Shown: positions 24,018-36,137, counted from the stretch's first letter. The stretch is 64,000 nt of DNA from Terebella lapidaria (GCA_949152475.1 OX424561.1:29630481-29694480), one strand, 5' to 3'. The notes: generated by a model from the sequence alone, not told the origin. A program made the numbers and translations.

Positions 24018-24825
24018 AAAACAATATGCATAATACAATGTACTATATATTTATCGATGACTCCAGGACTTTGTACTTGTAAAGTCACACCAGTGTTTAT
24101 TATGCGTTAATGTTTCAATACGGTACCTTATTCAGAAACAAAACACCGAGTGGTCCGGAGCTTTCAGAACCACTTTTTCTGGAAGTATCCTAACTACGCA
24201 CAATTTATTATTGAACTTTCTGTTCACAAAAAAATATATATATCGACTGTTTCATCATAATCAACATGAGTCTGGACGAAGCATCACATAGTTCTGACAA
24301 TAATGACATCATGCTAAATTGGACCAGCGTTGTACTCGATATTACTCAGATTGAGCACGATTCCATCTTGCATATCGAAGCCTTTAGATAATCTCGATGC
24401 TGCATTTCATATGATGACATAGCCCAACTGAATGGCGCGCTGAAGCTCGACTGTCACCCAGGCACCAGTCAGCATCCGTTTTTGGTCTGTGCAATCACAA
24501 GTGCTTGGTCACTCCAATTCAGAGCATATGCAATAGAGAGGGAAGAACAGCTTTCCGTTGCACTGATAGGGCAAGACCGGGTGATTCAGTCCTTCTTCTT
24601 CTCTTCCTTCCTCTTGTTCTTCTTCTCGAAGAGAGAACTGAGACTTTCGCCATCCCATGATAGTTCTCAATCGCCCCGAAATCTGACAGACTAATTTGTG
24701 GATGCCCAACGGGTACGAGTCATATTTGCAGATGGTAGGATGAAGGGAGCATACGTCGACGTGATGTATTCTCTCTCTGCGCCTCTGAATTCGCAAACAA
24801 ACGGCAGGCATTGGTCCCCCCTCCG
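24018..24825. other. Intergenic, no gene recognised
   Basis: AT-rich DNA. No supported coding or RNA feature was seen. Confidence 0.35.
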
Positions 24826-24955
24826 CACTACAAATTTTTAATTGTAGAACTTGCGGTTTTATCATTCTTGATACTACTTTTATATCTTTGTTTGGCACTG
24901 AAATGGCCTTCTTGAGCCCAAAGTGCCGTTAAGCTTTATTTCTTCTTCTTCTTCT
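24826..24955 (+). repeat. LINE 3'-tail insertion (about 130 bp)
   Basis: The copy starts CACTACAAATTTTTAATTG, contains the GGCACT...AGTGCC hairpin and ends in TTC repeats. TTGGTCC occurs on both sides (24811 and 24955 regions), a likely short target duplication. Confidence 0.85.
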
Positions 24956-25112
24956 TGGTCCTTCCTTCGTAAAATGTGCCATACGGTTTCAAATGCTCAG
25001 ATATCGGGAGGTTTTCGATGTAGGACATGTCTTGATTAGTTTTAAGTTGCTCTTGAAATTTGTGTTCCCATACTTCGCTGTAGCGGAAACCCAAGCTTCC
25101 AAATGTTGCCTT

Positions 25113-26669
25113 TTACGAAGCGTCAAATAGTACAGCTCCTTCATCCGCTGCTTGGTTATCGGATGCAGCGGTGTCGATGACAAATCCTCTGCTCGCAATG
25201 ACGTCGTTGGGAAAGCCATAGCACTCCTTACAACCATGCCATAAGCACCCGTTGTATTCCCAACAATATTCCATACCAGTCTCGTGGTCTCTGTAATACC
25301 CATCCAGGAAGTAAATCCCCTCTTCATCGGGCTTGAGCACTATGTTCACCGCCCGGACTATGGGCGTTTTGGATGGTTATCATATGACCACGTCCACTGC
25401 AAATTTTTAATTGTAGAACTTTTATCATTCTTGATACTACTTTTATATCCTCGATTGGCACTGAAATGGCCTTCTTGAGCCGTTAATCTTTATTTCTTCT
25501 TCTTTTTTATGACCACGTCTCCTCTCTGATTCCTCCACCCATGCGAACCGCCTCAACGCATCCACGCTACACTCAAACGATGATGCGTATCTGCAAGTGG
25601 GAACTTTCGCTATCGGCGTCGATATGAACTTCTGCTTGGTGAGGAACTTCTCAGCTGTCGTCGCTTACCTTGCCGTTTTCGACACCAGTTTCACCTTCGA
25701 ATTTATCCAGGTTTTCTCACCGAGATCGTTCGAGGTCTGAATATTGTGGTCCTCGAATAGAAATTTATCGAGGTAAATGGCCATGCAAAGCGATGGCACT
25801 GTAATGTAAGGGAACGTGTCTATTGGAGTCGACGATTCGCCTTGAATTGTTATTTCCATCATCATTTCCCGGAATGTTAGACAGGCCTGCCTCAGGATTT
25901 GGACATTGATGTGACAGTAGTGTTTGATAGCGTGCGTGACATTGAATTCTTCCGTTTGACGTCGGTGCCATGTCAGGAACTCGGATCACTCTCCAGTGTT
26001 CATTTGGTCGTATCTCTGGAAATGTGAAGCAGGTGCATGTCCCACGTAGTCCCTGTTGATTTCCTTGGCAAAAAGCGAGGAAAGTCACCTTTGCTGATTT
26101 CATCTGCGAAACCAATGGTTTTGGGCAGCATCGACAGCTTCGTATGGAAGAAGCTCACCGAGTTGATCACTCAAATCTAGATGCTTACAGTATATGTACA
26201 TGATCTTGTTTGCCAGACAAAATTAATTTAGGAGCGATGGCTACATGATTGCTGCTGCTCAGCAGATAGCTCAGTAGAAAATATGAGTCCTAGCCTTTGG
26301 CATTGTGGGCTATGGCCGTGGCGTGCTGGTTAGCTGTTGAGAAGAGCCACTTCTCAAGCCAAAAGTCCTCGTCTGTATCTTTTCCCTCAAAAAGTACTTC
26401 CCGGTGTCTGCAAGTTGGACAAGGCTGTTTACTGGAAATCTTCTCCCTCTTATCCCATGCTGAACAGAGATGGCCTTAGTAACCGCAGTAGTCACACCGC
26501 GACTTTGTGGATACTGGTTCCAACACCAGGGCCAGGGGAAGGTTGGGAATGTGCTCGAATTCCTCTTGTGTAATTCAAAGTCAAAGTATATGTGTTGTAG
26601 AGGAGTGTCTTCGGGCGGTCTGGCGTTTCTCCGGAATGAACTACTGACAGGTGCAACACCACCACTCAA
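25113..26669 (-). pseudogene. Decayed type-B DNA polymerase, Maverick/Polinton-like
   Basis: Read on the minus strand, fragments in shifting frames keep the order expected for protein-primed family B polymerases. A FDFE exonuclease I motif lies near 26590, a HIPNL...C-x2-C segment follows, and AHNAKG-x-DS (exonuclease II-like) lies near 26300. A YCHINVQILRQ block (exonuclease III-like) lies near 25910, and FLDGYY...EYNGCLWHGC at 25349-25230 is a signature seen in animal Maverick/adintovirus-type polymerases. Stops and frameshifts break it, and a LINE tail is inserted at 25395. No palm-domain DTD motif was seen downstream. Capsid or integrase genes are not recognised nearby. Confidence 0.65.
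25395..25508 (+). repeat. LINE 3'-tail insertion with 11-bp target duplication
   Basis: It is flanked by ATGACCACGTC at 25384-25394 and 25509-25519. It carries internal deletions compared with the copy at 24826: part of the GCGG region, and the AAAGTGCC half of the hairpin. It interrupts the polymerase relic. Confidence 0.88.
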
Positions 26670-27208
26670 AGCAACGATGAGTCCGCGATGTTCGAGTCAT
26701 GGTTACTTTACAGGAAGGGCTTTGAATTTGACACTTTAGTATCACTCGGACTCGGTCTTGAAATATGAATTTGTATGTTTGTCGGTATCCATTTCTACTT
26801 GTATGCTATCAAAAAAATCTCAATTTGATGGAATCATAATAGTATCTCATTAGGAAAATCAGCTATGTCCATTGCTTTGTACACGCTTAACAGTGTGCAT
26901 CATGGAGCGCTTCTGTTGTTTCTGAGAATTCTTTCAGAAAGTTACAGGGTCGGCTAAGTCGCTGGGAGTAGTCCAGTACTCATTAACAGCCTGTAATTGG
27001 TGTCTGGCTCGCGAGGATACTCCATAGTACATAATACATAGGCTACGCTTTGGCCTTATGAAAAATGTTTCCAATGTTTCGCTCATTTATCGTACTGTTT
27101 CTCATAAATGATTTGATACTCTATGATAGCTGATGATGTGCAGCCAGACGATACCTAAAAAGTTGTAACCAACTAATATATGCACACATTGTTATTATTA
27201 TGGAGACC
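26670..27208. other. Intergenic, no gene recognised
   Basis: No supported feature was seen apart from scattered short inverted phrases. Confidence 0.35.
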
Positions 27209-27216
27209 TTCACCCT

Positions 27217-27258
27217 TGAGCCTAAAGTGCCGTTGAACTGTATTCCTTCTTCTTCTTT
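27217..27258 (+). repeat. 42-bp LINE 3'-tail insertion
   Basis: TTCACCCT flanks the insertion at 27209-27216 and 27259-27266. Only TGAGCC through the TTC tail was copied. It is one of the shortest copies in the window. Confidence 0.75.
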
Positions 27259-27266
27259 TTCACCCT

Positions 27267-28782
27267 GCAGCGAGTGATCCCATGTATATTGTTCCTCTGG
27301 CAGTGAGGTGGCTCACTTCGTCTGTATGCGGTTCAGCATATATTCCTGCACTTCTGCTGACTGGTAGCCGACTTCCTCGCACAGCTTCTAGATGACGTTC
27401 TACCAATTTGACAATGCAATTCACATACTATTCATAATGTTTCCTTTCACAACCTAAATATTTATTATTTTTGATTCCCACATGTCGTCTTGTCAAAAGA
27501 TACACATTTCACGTCACTATAACCCCAATATGCACTGTGATCTAACATAACACAAATTATTATAAACAACGGAGAATGCAAAAGTTCTTAGGTATGTTAT
27601 TGATATCGATGTACTCCTTAATAAGGAAACCTATGCTTAATCGTCATTTCAAAAATTACAAAATGTTCAAAGTTTTTGAGAGTACACTGGTGAAATGGGA
27701 CATAAGATTGTAACTCAAGGAGAGGTGGCACTTCCAATGATAGAATGGAGATGATCGTTATTAGCATCAAATATATTTTGTCGATAGAATGGATGCCAAC
27801 ACCCCATGATCCTGAAAGTAACATAAACAAATGGTCAGGAATATTTTATCAGTGAATATTGTATCCAATTTATCTGATTACTGAAGAACGGACTGCGTGT
27901 AAAAATCACGAATCTGGAATACGTCAGTTCTCCAATGACCTATAGAGTAAATATAAAGGTAACAAAATCATGATTTTGCAAACATTCATTTGTCCCCAGA
28001 ATTTACTTTGGCGATCTACAGACTTGGTTCTACAGACTTGGTTCTTGGCTAAATTTGATTAAATGTGACTAATAGGTGACTTATTTTGTGACTTACTAAA
28101 AAATATTTCTCAAAAGACAATGTCCACTCAAAACATGCCCAGCGGCAGGATTATTTTTTTTACTGCGAACAACTAGTAATGCTAGTAAAGCTCAACAGTG
28201 AATTGCGCTCGGGTGCACCTAATCCGTTAATTGTAATCCTCTCGCAGTAAGTACAGTCGTATTTGCATCTATTATTATACGATGACAGAAGAAGTATATA
28301 CCGAAAGCAGCTTGTTTGTGACCTAAAGAAATATGACGCGTTGTTCGATGACGCGTGTAATAATGACATCACGAATCATCAATTTTACAATTCCTGTGAT
28401 ACTATTTATAGAACCATATCTCGGTTTATCATCCATGGGTATACATATCTCTGTTAATGAAGTTTCGGGAAGAAGGGTTGAGTAGTCCTGGTATTTTGTT
28501 ACCTTTATGTTTACATTATAAATGAGTGGGAGAGCGGCTCACTACAGTGTTTGGTTTGTTACCTGCAGTCAATCCTTAAGTATCAACACAAAAGTTATTG
28601 GCATGTACATTGGCGTTTGAGTGATCACAAGGCATTTATTTTGCAAAGCTCATTTTATATCTACCGCAGTCTTGAGGCCTTCAGGATTATCCCCTATCAC
28701 GGCCAGGATGCTTTCATTGCACAATGTCCATACTTCCAAACATCTGGAATCGTAGATAGGCGTTGAAGTCCAACACAGTCGC
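27267..28782. other. Intergenic, no gene recognised
   Basis: AT-rich DNA with short open frames on both strands. No domain is recognised. Confidence 0.35.
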
Positions 28783-28884
28783 CTTGCGGTTTTATCATTC
28801 TTGATACTACTTTTATATCCTCGTTTGGCACTGAAATGGCCCTTTTGAGCCCAAAGTGCCGTTAGGCTTTATTCCTTCTTCTTC
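28783..28884 (+). repeat. LINE 3'-tail insertion
   Basis: The copy starts in GCGGTTTTATCATTC and runs to the TTC tail, with GGCACT...AGTGCC intact. No clear target duplication was seen. Confidence 0.8.
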
Positions 28885-29386
28885 CTGACGTCAGCCACAT
28901 TTCGTTGCATTCCTGACTAATGAGGTGCGGATGCTCACACATCTCCTAGAGTCGACTCGGTTGCTCGAGGACATCATGCATGTGATTGACAATTGATGTC
29001 CCCTTTGCTTCCACAAGGTCTGCCCTGCCCTCACCCTCAGGTGCAGTGGCCACATAATACAGGTGGTTGATGATGGACCGCATCATGCAGCAAGTTCACC
29101 GCACTCCTTTCGCTGTGCCAGCTGATCAATTTTTCTCTTGAGGCCTGAAAACAAACCAGCAAAGACATTCTGTAATGTTTTTCAAACATTACAATATACA
29201 ATACATGTTAGCAACACATATTTATTGTTAAGATTGATTTGATACACATTGAACCATACAGTTTCACACTATCAATCAATCAATCGTTCGATCAATCAAT
29301 CAATCTATCTATCAAATTTTTCGCAGAACTATGATACACAATTTTTTCCACTAGCTGAACTTTATTAATACGTAGGCGTACTTTCG
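28885..29386. other. Non-coding, with (AATC)n microsatellite
   Basis: An AATC repeat with a few interruptions runs at about 29271-29310. No gene is recognised. Confidence 0.5.
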
Positions 29387-29397
29387 TTGATGCATCT

Positions 29398-29488
29398 CTT
29401 TTATATCCTTGTTCGGCACTGAAATGGCCTTCTTGAGCCCAAAGTGTTGTTAAACTTTATTTCTTCTTCTTCTTCTTCTTCTTCTTCA
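29398..29488 (+). repeat. LINE 3'-tail insertion with 11-bp target duplication
   Basis: TTGATGCATCT lies at 29387-29397 and 29489-29499. The tail is a long TTC repeat. Confidence 0.9.
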
Positions 29489-29621
29489 TTGATGCATCTT
29501 GGATGAATAACGATTCTTACCTGTGCTTTGTGAAATTGAAATGATCTCCCTTTGAATGCCTTTTTTTAGTTTCGCCATGAATAGCGGTGGTATTCCTTCA
29601 TTGACGTGCATTTTTAACACA

Positions 29622-29670
29622 TTGCCTTCTTGAGCCCAAAGTGCCGTTGGGCTTTATTCCTTCTTCTTCT
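29622..29670 (+). repeat. Short LINE 3'-tail copy
   Basis: GCCTTCTTGAGCCCAAAGTG through the TTC tail. The flanks show no clear duplication. Confidence 0.7.
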
Positions 29671-29986
29671 GCGACGTCTATTGTTTCCATGTAGTGCCTG
29701 GCATTGGGATCCACGCGATCTTCTTCAACCAAAACGAAAAGTTTGCTTTCCTTGGATGGCTGTCAGGTTTGTCATGCATCTCTTCAGCCCTCCCAGCTCA
29801 CAGGCATTGCTGTTAGCAATCCTGTTTCTCTGTGAATACATCAAACCAGCAAGCTATATATGTATATATATATAATTTGATGCTAAATTCCAATTCTTGG
29901 AAATCAACTTAAACTTTTGCGGGCAATGAATGTTAGTCTGTCTCATGGTGACATTCATCTGCACTAGCTGGATGCTGATGACTTTG
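29671..29986. other. Non-coding with short TA microsatellite
   Basis: A TATA-type run lies near 29858-29875. No gene is recognised. Confidence 0.4.
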
Positions 29987-29996
29987 TTGATCCTCA

Positions 29997-30129
29997 CTAC
30001 AAATTTTTAATTGTAGAACTTGCGGTTTTATCATTCTTGATACTACTTTTATATCTTTGTTTGGGACTGAAATGGCCTTCTTGAGCCCAAAGTGTCGTTA
30101 AGCTTTATTTCTTCTTCTTCTTCTTCTTC
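29997..30129 (+). repeat. LINE 3'-tail insertion with 10-bp target duplication
   Basis: TTGATCCTCA lies at 29987-29996 and 30130-30139. It has the same start (CTACAAATTTTTAATTG) as the copy at 24826, so several copies are truncated at nearly the same point. Confidence 0.9.
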
Positions 30130-30152
30130 TTGATCCTCAGCTCAATCAGATT

Positions 30153-30577
30153 CTATCCCCCATACTTGGCTGAGTGCCCGGGGGAATCACGCCTACCGTC
30201 CCCAGCCAGCTCAAGACCTCCACCCATACACTTCAGAGTGGAATAGAGGTCCTCCTGATGCTTCTCCCAGGCCTTGGTGATGACAGGGATCAGGTACTGG
30301 GACTGGTGCCGGTGGTAGGTGGTCGAGCTGATGCGAGGCATGTTGAGCACCTTGCAAAATGCAGGATCTGGGATGGTAGACATCCAGTGAAGAGGACGGT
30401 GGCAATGACCATCAGGTTGCCGAATGGCAACTGGTGCAACACCGGCTGGCTTTTCCAGACCCTGCGGAACTTACAATTGCTGCACTGCTGTTCCACAACC
30501 AGAAAAGTTCCCTCCGCAACCAGAAAAGTCACACTTGCTCGACAAATCCCTTGCTCGTCCCTGCACACACAGGACAT
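30153..30577 (-). pseudogene. DDE-transposase-like relic
   Basis: On the minus strand one frame reads WKSQPVLHQLPFGNL and then ATVLFTG. After a frame change it continues FCKVLNMPRISSTTYHRHQ, then ELAGDGRRDSPGHSAKYG. The G-D-G-R-x-D-SPGHSAKYG segment is common in repetitive transposase-like proteins of marine invertebrates and probably holds the first catalytic Asp. The frameshift near 30370 and the lack of the rest of the DDE core mark it as broken. Confidence 0.5.
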
Positions 30578-31145
30578 GACTCAAACAGGCTCAGCAGCTG
30601 TGTCTCAAACACACGAAATTTCCTCTCACTTGTGAAAGTAGTTGGTACTTCATGTCTGGATACACATGTACATAGATTCTATACGCAATATTGTTCTGTA
30701 ATTTCAGGTTACTGACCTATGTTCCGATAACCTATTGCCGTTGCATTGCTTCGTCGTCCATCAAGATCAAGTGGGATCTGATCTTATAAGTTGCCGTTGT
30801 ATGTCCCTAACAATGGTGCTTGACGATGTCATCGTTCCTACCCTGAGTACGGGCTTGCTTTGCTGGACTCTCTCCAGCCATTAACCGTCCCCCACATGGT
30901 ATATCTGTCTGGAGTTGTTTGTTTTCTCTCAACCATGACAAAGACAAACTCCCTGTCAAAGTCTCTCCCAATCTTCCTACCATATCTTCAAGCGAGTTCA
31001 GCAACTGGTGCTGCTGTGCAGATTTTGCTACTCATTTTTGTTTATCACAGTCTTTCGCCGATCCGGAAATCATCTTCTCTCCCACCGTTCCCTGGCCCTT
31101 CAGGAGGAGCTTCATTTTTGGGCTGACGTTGATGTTGTCTGGCTT
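30578..31145. other. Flank of the transposase relic, nothing firm
   Basis: Minus-strand fragments at 30807-31004 may be the N-terminal part of the same relic, but no domain is recognised. Confidence 0.3.
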
Positions 31146-31160
31146 TTCAGATGAGCCAGT

Positions 31161-31204
31161 GGCCTTCTTGAGCCCAAAGTGCCGTTAAGCTTTATTTCTT
31201 CTTC
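31161..31204 (+). repeat. 44-bp LINE 3'-tail insertion with 15-bp target duplication
   Basis: TTCAGATGAGCCAGT lies at 31146-31160 and 31205-31219. Only GGCCTTCTTGAGCCC through the tail was copied. Confidence 0.9.
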
Positions 31205-31439
31205 TTCAGATGAGCCAGTCTCGAAGCCTGAAACAGAGTCAGTAATTCACAATATTCACTTATCATGCTTATACCATCACAGTTTTGAATTGTCAAACGA
31301 CACACATCTATTGAACACTCACCTCCCTATGAAGCCATGAATTGTCTGTTTGTCAGATATTCCAAAGTTATGACAACTGGTTCTGAGGGGTTCGACAACA
31401 TCTCTGCTGGTAGACCAATCACAGTATTCAGACCTGCCA

Positions 31440-31917
31440 CAGATATGAGGCGGACCTGGCGGCATTGCACAAGTTGCACTGGTTGCCTGTGCATTACCGC
31501 ATAATATACAAACTGTGCATGCTGATGTTCAAAACCCTCCGCTCTGGTCCAGGGTACCTCAGTGAGGTGGTACACTTGTATAAACCGCGTCCTGGTCTCC
31601 GTTCTGAGGACTGTCATCTGTGCACAGTACCCAGAACACGGCTGAAAACCCATGGAGACCGAGCCTTCGCTCATTGTGGTCCAGTTTGCTGGAATAGACT
31701 GCCTTATAGTTTGCGAAGTACTGCCACATTCTCTTCTTTCAAAAAGCAACTTAAAACTTTTCTGTTTGGACAAATTGATAATGACCAATAATTCATATGT
31801 GTATACGTGTAATAATAACTTCTCTTTTATTAGGATATAATTGTTTTTGTTATTGTGTAAAGCGCTTCGAGCAAACTGTTTGAAGAGGCGCTATATAAAT
31901 ATTCTACATACATACAT
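31440..31917 (+). mobile_element. 3' end of an L2/Rex-type LINE
   Basis: The open frame 31465-31791 has LHWLPVHYRIIYKLC, TLRSGPGYLSEVV, VPRTRLKTHGDRAF and WNRLPYSLR, the conserved C-terminus of many CR1-superfamily (L2/Rex-like) LINEs. The 3' UTR carries GTAAAGCGCTTCGAG and GGCGCTATATAAAT, typical of these 3' ends, then a CATA microsatellite. The left flank of the Penelope-array direct repeat begins exactly in that microsatellite. Confidence 0.8.
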
Positions 31918-32522
31918 CCATACATACATACATCTTAACTCCCAATATGAGCGCCATAGCGGACACGGCTACATGGTATGCCGAGTAAACATCTTCCCAC
32001 TTATGTTGGAGGTATTGCTGCCAGCCACCCTGGGCTTCCACCTCCTGATCCACCATCTCGCCCTGAAATATGACACATTGTTCATGAAGATATGAAATAA
32101 TGCAAAATAAATTACATAATATGTACTACCTCCATGAAAGGACCATGATGACACTTTGTCACAGTTGTCTTCATTGACAAAATATTATTTTCACTCACAA
32201 GGACAACTCTGCCACCAGCGGACAAATAGTCGCAGAGCGACTCCCTCAGCTGCAGATGATCCGTGCTTTGCTGTGTAGGGTCTCTCGTATTGTACACTGC
32301 AGTCACAGCATGAAAAAAGCTGTAGCCGTCTTCAGGGTTTTCAAGATTTGCATCTTGAATCCCTTCGCTTGCAGAACCCTCCGCCCCCCATGCAGCCGTT
32401 TCTATGGCTCCTTCTTTTGGCTCAACTGCCCTCGTTTTTCTCAAAGTTTCTGTGAAATTTTCAAAGTTTTCAAAGTTGAGCACATCAACATCATATTTTG
32501 ACACAAAACAGGGTTTGGACAT
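31918..32522 (-). pseudogene. OTU-domain-like gene fragment, left copy
   Basis: Two minus-strand exons: 32522-32130 (starting MSKPCFVSKYDVDVLNFE) and 32062-31918, joined at GAG|GTAGTA and TTTCAG|GGCGAG in phase. The domain reads NPEDGYSFFHAVTAVY, then LQLRESLCDYLSAGG, then GGWQQYLQHKWEDVYSAYHV, then a hydrophobic strand. This matches the layout of OTU cysteine-protease domains (DGNCFFRA, LR...YL, W..YL). The position of the catalytic Cys is Ser here (DGYS), so deubiquitinase activity is unlikely. The 3' part is cut off at the repeat border. Multicopy mobile origin is possible. Confidence 0.5.
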
Positions 32523-34273
32523 TTTAACACTCAAATAACGAAAACCACTTGATGTCACAAATGCCATATACGAAATACTAAAAGTACACTGATACTTACA
32601 CATTTCTGCTGGCAGGCTTCTGGATTAGAGGTATGCACCTGTAAATTCAATATTTAAATCAATCAAGAAAATAACATGTTGTAACAAGTATGAGACATTG
32701 CATCACACTAATCACATGTACAACACAATACAGTTACATGTATTTTCAAATAACTTTTTCAAGTTACACACCAACACTTGTCTTGGATGGGCCACTATTC
32801 GTTTTACTTGCCATACTGTCGCCTGTAAACATAATCAAATTGTACCAGTATACTATCAAATCCTATACGTAACTAAATATTTATATATTGTTTTGTTCCC
32901 GAGGACACCGTCATATCTCCATAATCAATCTCCTTAGAGCTCTCAATCTGATAGAGCTCTATGGATGATCGAATACAGAATAAAAATTATTAGACATTTC
33001 ATCCCTATCTGACTGCAAGTTGTTTAACCTTCTATTTCATAGGGTTTAGATATCAAGTAATTTTAAATAGTTTTATATATTTATTACTAACTGATTTGGA
33101 TGGGAACATGCGGAATGTTCCCCCTGAGGACACGCTGTTATCCAAGAAGAAGCTGTAAATAACATCGTGTTCGAGGGGGATATTTTGCCATTTACAATAA
33201 TTTATCGACATGATCAACTGTATCTATAGCACTCAGGAGGAAACTCTGCTGAGTACATGAACTGCAGCAGTAACAAGACCAAAGCGATATTATCTCCTAC
33301 TTCATGTATGTAAATAATATAGAAGTTGTACATTATACTATATTATAGTTGTACTTTATTTCGATAAAGCTTAAATATGTTAAACATGATCAATTACGTT
33401 GTGACACCAGATGAATACATAATATATTATGTTGGATAATGTCATGTATGTTATAAAATGATATACCCTGTCTATTGTGTCCCCATTAGTCACCAGCATC
33501 GCTAATATCTGCACAGCTGTTCCAAGTATCTTAATTGTTTTGGATTGCTCTGGATGTTTTCTTTCAAGAACTCCTCCCGCTTTGTTAGCTTCTCCGTACA
33601 TCCCCTGACATAGGGCAAAACAAGTTCCCTCAGTCCTGCAGCGTTCTGCACAGTTATCTTCTGCCAAGCAATGTGGTGGTCTTTGCAGTTTTTGGCAAAA
33701 GTATTTGCAGTATCGGACAGGAAGCCCATTTCTTCTGCCAGTCTCTCTATGTAAGGAATCCAATTTAATTACATATATGACTTAATGGTATTCATTTCAA
33801 GTTGTCCGAAACCAATTTTCATGTACATCCAGTCAAACTCCTGTACATACTAAGGCTGACCCGAATGGCTCAACCTGAAGTGTTTAAGCAAATCCCTTTT
33901 GAACAGAAATGCTATTCTGCGTGCTTTGTATGAAACACTTTTTGCAAACCAGGTATGAGAAGCCATCACAACAAGTAAAGGGGCACCCTCTTGCTGTTCC
34001 TTGGCATCTTTGCACACCATTTTTCATTCAAATATGGCGCAAGACCCTGACCAAATTTTCACAACTGTTTGGATTGCAATTGACTGGCTCAAGCAGTATG
34101 AGATTTTTGGGGGAATGTGTGGCCCGTCTCAACATGTTCATACAGACCACCAGTATCTTCAGGTCTTTCAGCAACATGCAAATCATGTATCATGACTGCC
34201 CGGTCAACTGGCTCTGGTTTTGAAGTTTTAGATATTGGGTGTTTCTTTTTTGCTCTAGCAGCTTTTATGCCTT
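31918..34273. repeat. Left copy of 2,356-bp direct repeat flanking the Penelope array
   Basis: This segment is repeated at 45451-47806 with a constant offset of 13,533 bp and only a handful of single-base differences that I noticed. The left copy ends at GCCTT (34273). After 5 filler bases (TCATG) comes the truncated Penelope unit. It carries parts of a minus-strand gene (OTU-like exons, and others not identified, around 33380-33763). Nothing else recognisable was seen in 32640-33370. Confidence 0.92.
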
Positions 34274-34278
34274 TCATG

Positions 34279-35509
34279 AGTTTCAGGCACAGCCATGGGT
34301 CAGAAATATGCACCTCATTATGCAGATATTTATATGGCTGAATTTGAAAAGCAAGCTTTACAAAAGTGTCCATTCAAACCAGACTGCTATTATAGGTATT
34401 TAGATGACATTTTCCTCATTTGGCCACATGGCATTTCCAAATTTCACCAGTTTCTCGAAATTTTCAATTCTCATAGGGCATCAATCAACTTCAAAGCTGG
34501 AATTAGTACTGATTCAGTTAATTTTTTGGATACTACTTTGTTCAGGAGCAAAGAAAACACATTAGAAGCAAAAGTTTTCTTCAAGCCAACGGATACTCAT
34601 CAGTTGTTGCATAAGCTCTCTTTTCATCCAAAACACACTTATAAAGGACTAATCAAGTCCCAAGTTTTTCGATTTTTCCAAATTTGCTCATATCCAGATG
34701 ATGTTGAATCAGCTTGTCAAATATTATTCAAGGCACTTTCGAAACGTAACTATTCAAAACGTTGGCTTCGCAAAATCAAGAATGAAACATTGAGAATTTT
34801 GAACAGTGAGGAAAGACTAGGTGCTGATTTTCAATTGCCCACTTCCAGCTCGTCTGGCTCAAAACCTTGTAATTCTAGACAATGTCAGACATGTCATTTA
34901 GTTCCAAATTGTCAAAATTTCTCGGGATCAGTTTTTGAACAGACCTACTCAATCAACTCAGCTTTGGATTGCAACTCAGAAAATATAATTTATCTATACA
35001 CTTGTAAGCTTTGCGAAAAACAATATGTAGGTGAAACCGGTAAATCACTCAAATTCAGAAACAATCGTCACCGTGCTGCAATAACTAGCTGCAATGAGGA
35101 AAATGCATTATACAGTCATCTATCTAAATTTCACAGCAAAACTGAATTTTCCATTGAATGTTTTTCTCTTTTACCAATTGAACAGGTTTCCGATCTTGGT
35201 GATGAACTTTTAAACAAACATTGGCGACTTGAAAGGGAATATTGTTGGATTGATACTCTAGGCACTTTCGAACCTCATGGCCTCAACGTTCAAAAATTTA
35301 CAAAGTATGACCCTTTGAACAAAAGTAAAAATAAATTCGACATAGTGTATATAGTACCCTTCTCAAAAACAGGTACTCTTTCAGCCCAAATTGTTAAAAA
35401 GCATATGAAACAACTCAACAAAAATACTGATGGTGATATTAAAATAGCAACAGCTTACAAGAAGCATCAAAATCTTAAAGAACTTTTAGTCAGAAGCAAA
35501 CTTAAATAA
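34279..35509 (+). pseudogene. 5'-truncated Penelope ORF2
   Basis: The copy begins inside the RT palm just before TAMGQKYAPHYADIYM, keeps YRYLDDIF and the whole GIY-YIG domain, and ends at TAA. It is identical to the full copies apart from Gly for Glu near 34500. It has lost ORF1, the RT N-terminus and the promoter. It serves as the upstream part of the left pseudo-LTR. Confidence 0.9.
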
Positions 35510-36129
35510 TCCAACAAAATTTGTTCAATGTCGCTCATTGAATTTTTATTGCTGTTTTATGTTATGTGTTACTCTTACAATTATCTTGTGCCAGTGCATT
35601 TTTTATACTCTCCAAAACATACTTAGCCCGTGCCTAGCATATTGTAAGAGTCAAAACACATTTATAAATATTTTATGAATATTTTGTTTTTCAGTTCATT
35701 TTAGTACATTTTGTTTTTATTTCATCGCATTTTATTTGAAGTCTCCTGAAGCAATGCAAGTCAATTTGACACATCTTCAGTTTCAAAAAAACAATTTCAT
35801 GTCTAATAAAATCTCTGCCTAAGAATCTATTGCTGGAAAGCACCGCAGTAATACCATTTTGAAAATACTTCCTTTCAGCATACTTCAAAAAATATAACTT
35901 CAAACGCTAATTATGTTTATCAATCAACTAACTGCTAATTGTTTTACTCAGTGTCAGATACGCATATAAGAAACAATTAAATTCACTAACTGTTAATTAT
36001 CTATACTCAACATATGTCACTCTTCTTGGCAAACTGTTCTGGAAACTGCTAATTGATTTGCTCAACCATTGGTAAACTGTTAATTGATTTACTCAAACAA
36101 AATTGACATTGGCACAAGCCAATATTTCC

Positions 36130-36137
36130 TATAAATA
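36130..36137 (+). promoter_or_regulatory. TATA box of Penelope unit 1
   Basis: TATAAATA sits about 30-38 bases before the hammerhead-like motif. A Pol II start at about 36162-36168 would begin the RNA right at ribozyme stem I. The copy in unit 2 is at 41045-41052. Confidence 0.6.

Noticed and set aside
35691..35903. Minus-strand 70-codon ORF in the pseudo-LTR (also 40606-40818)
   Set aside because: Short, no domain, lies in the non-coding leader. Conserved only because the units are identical.
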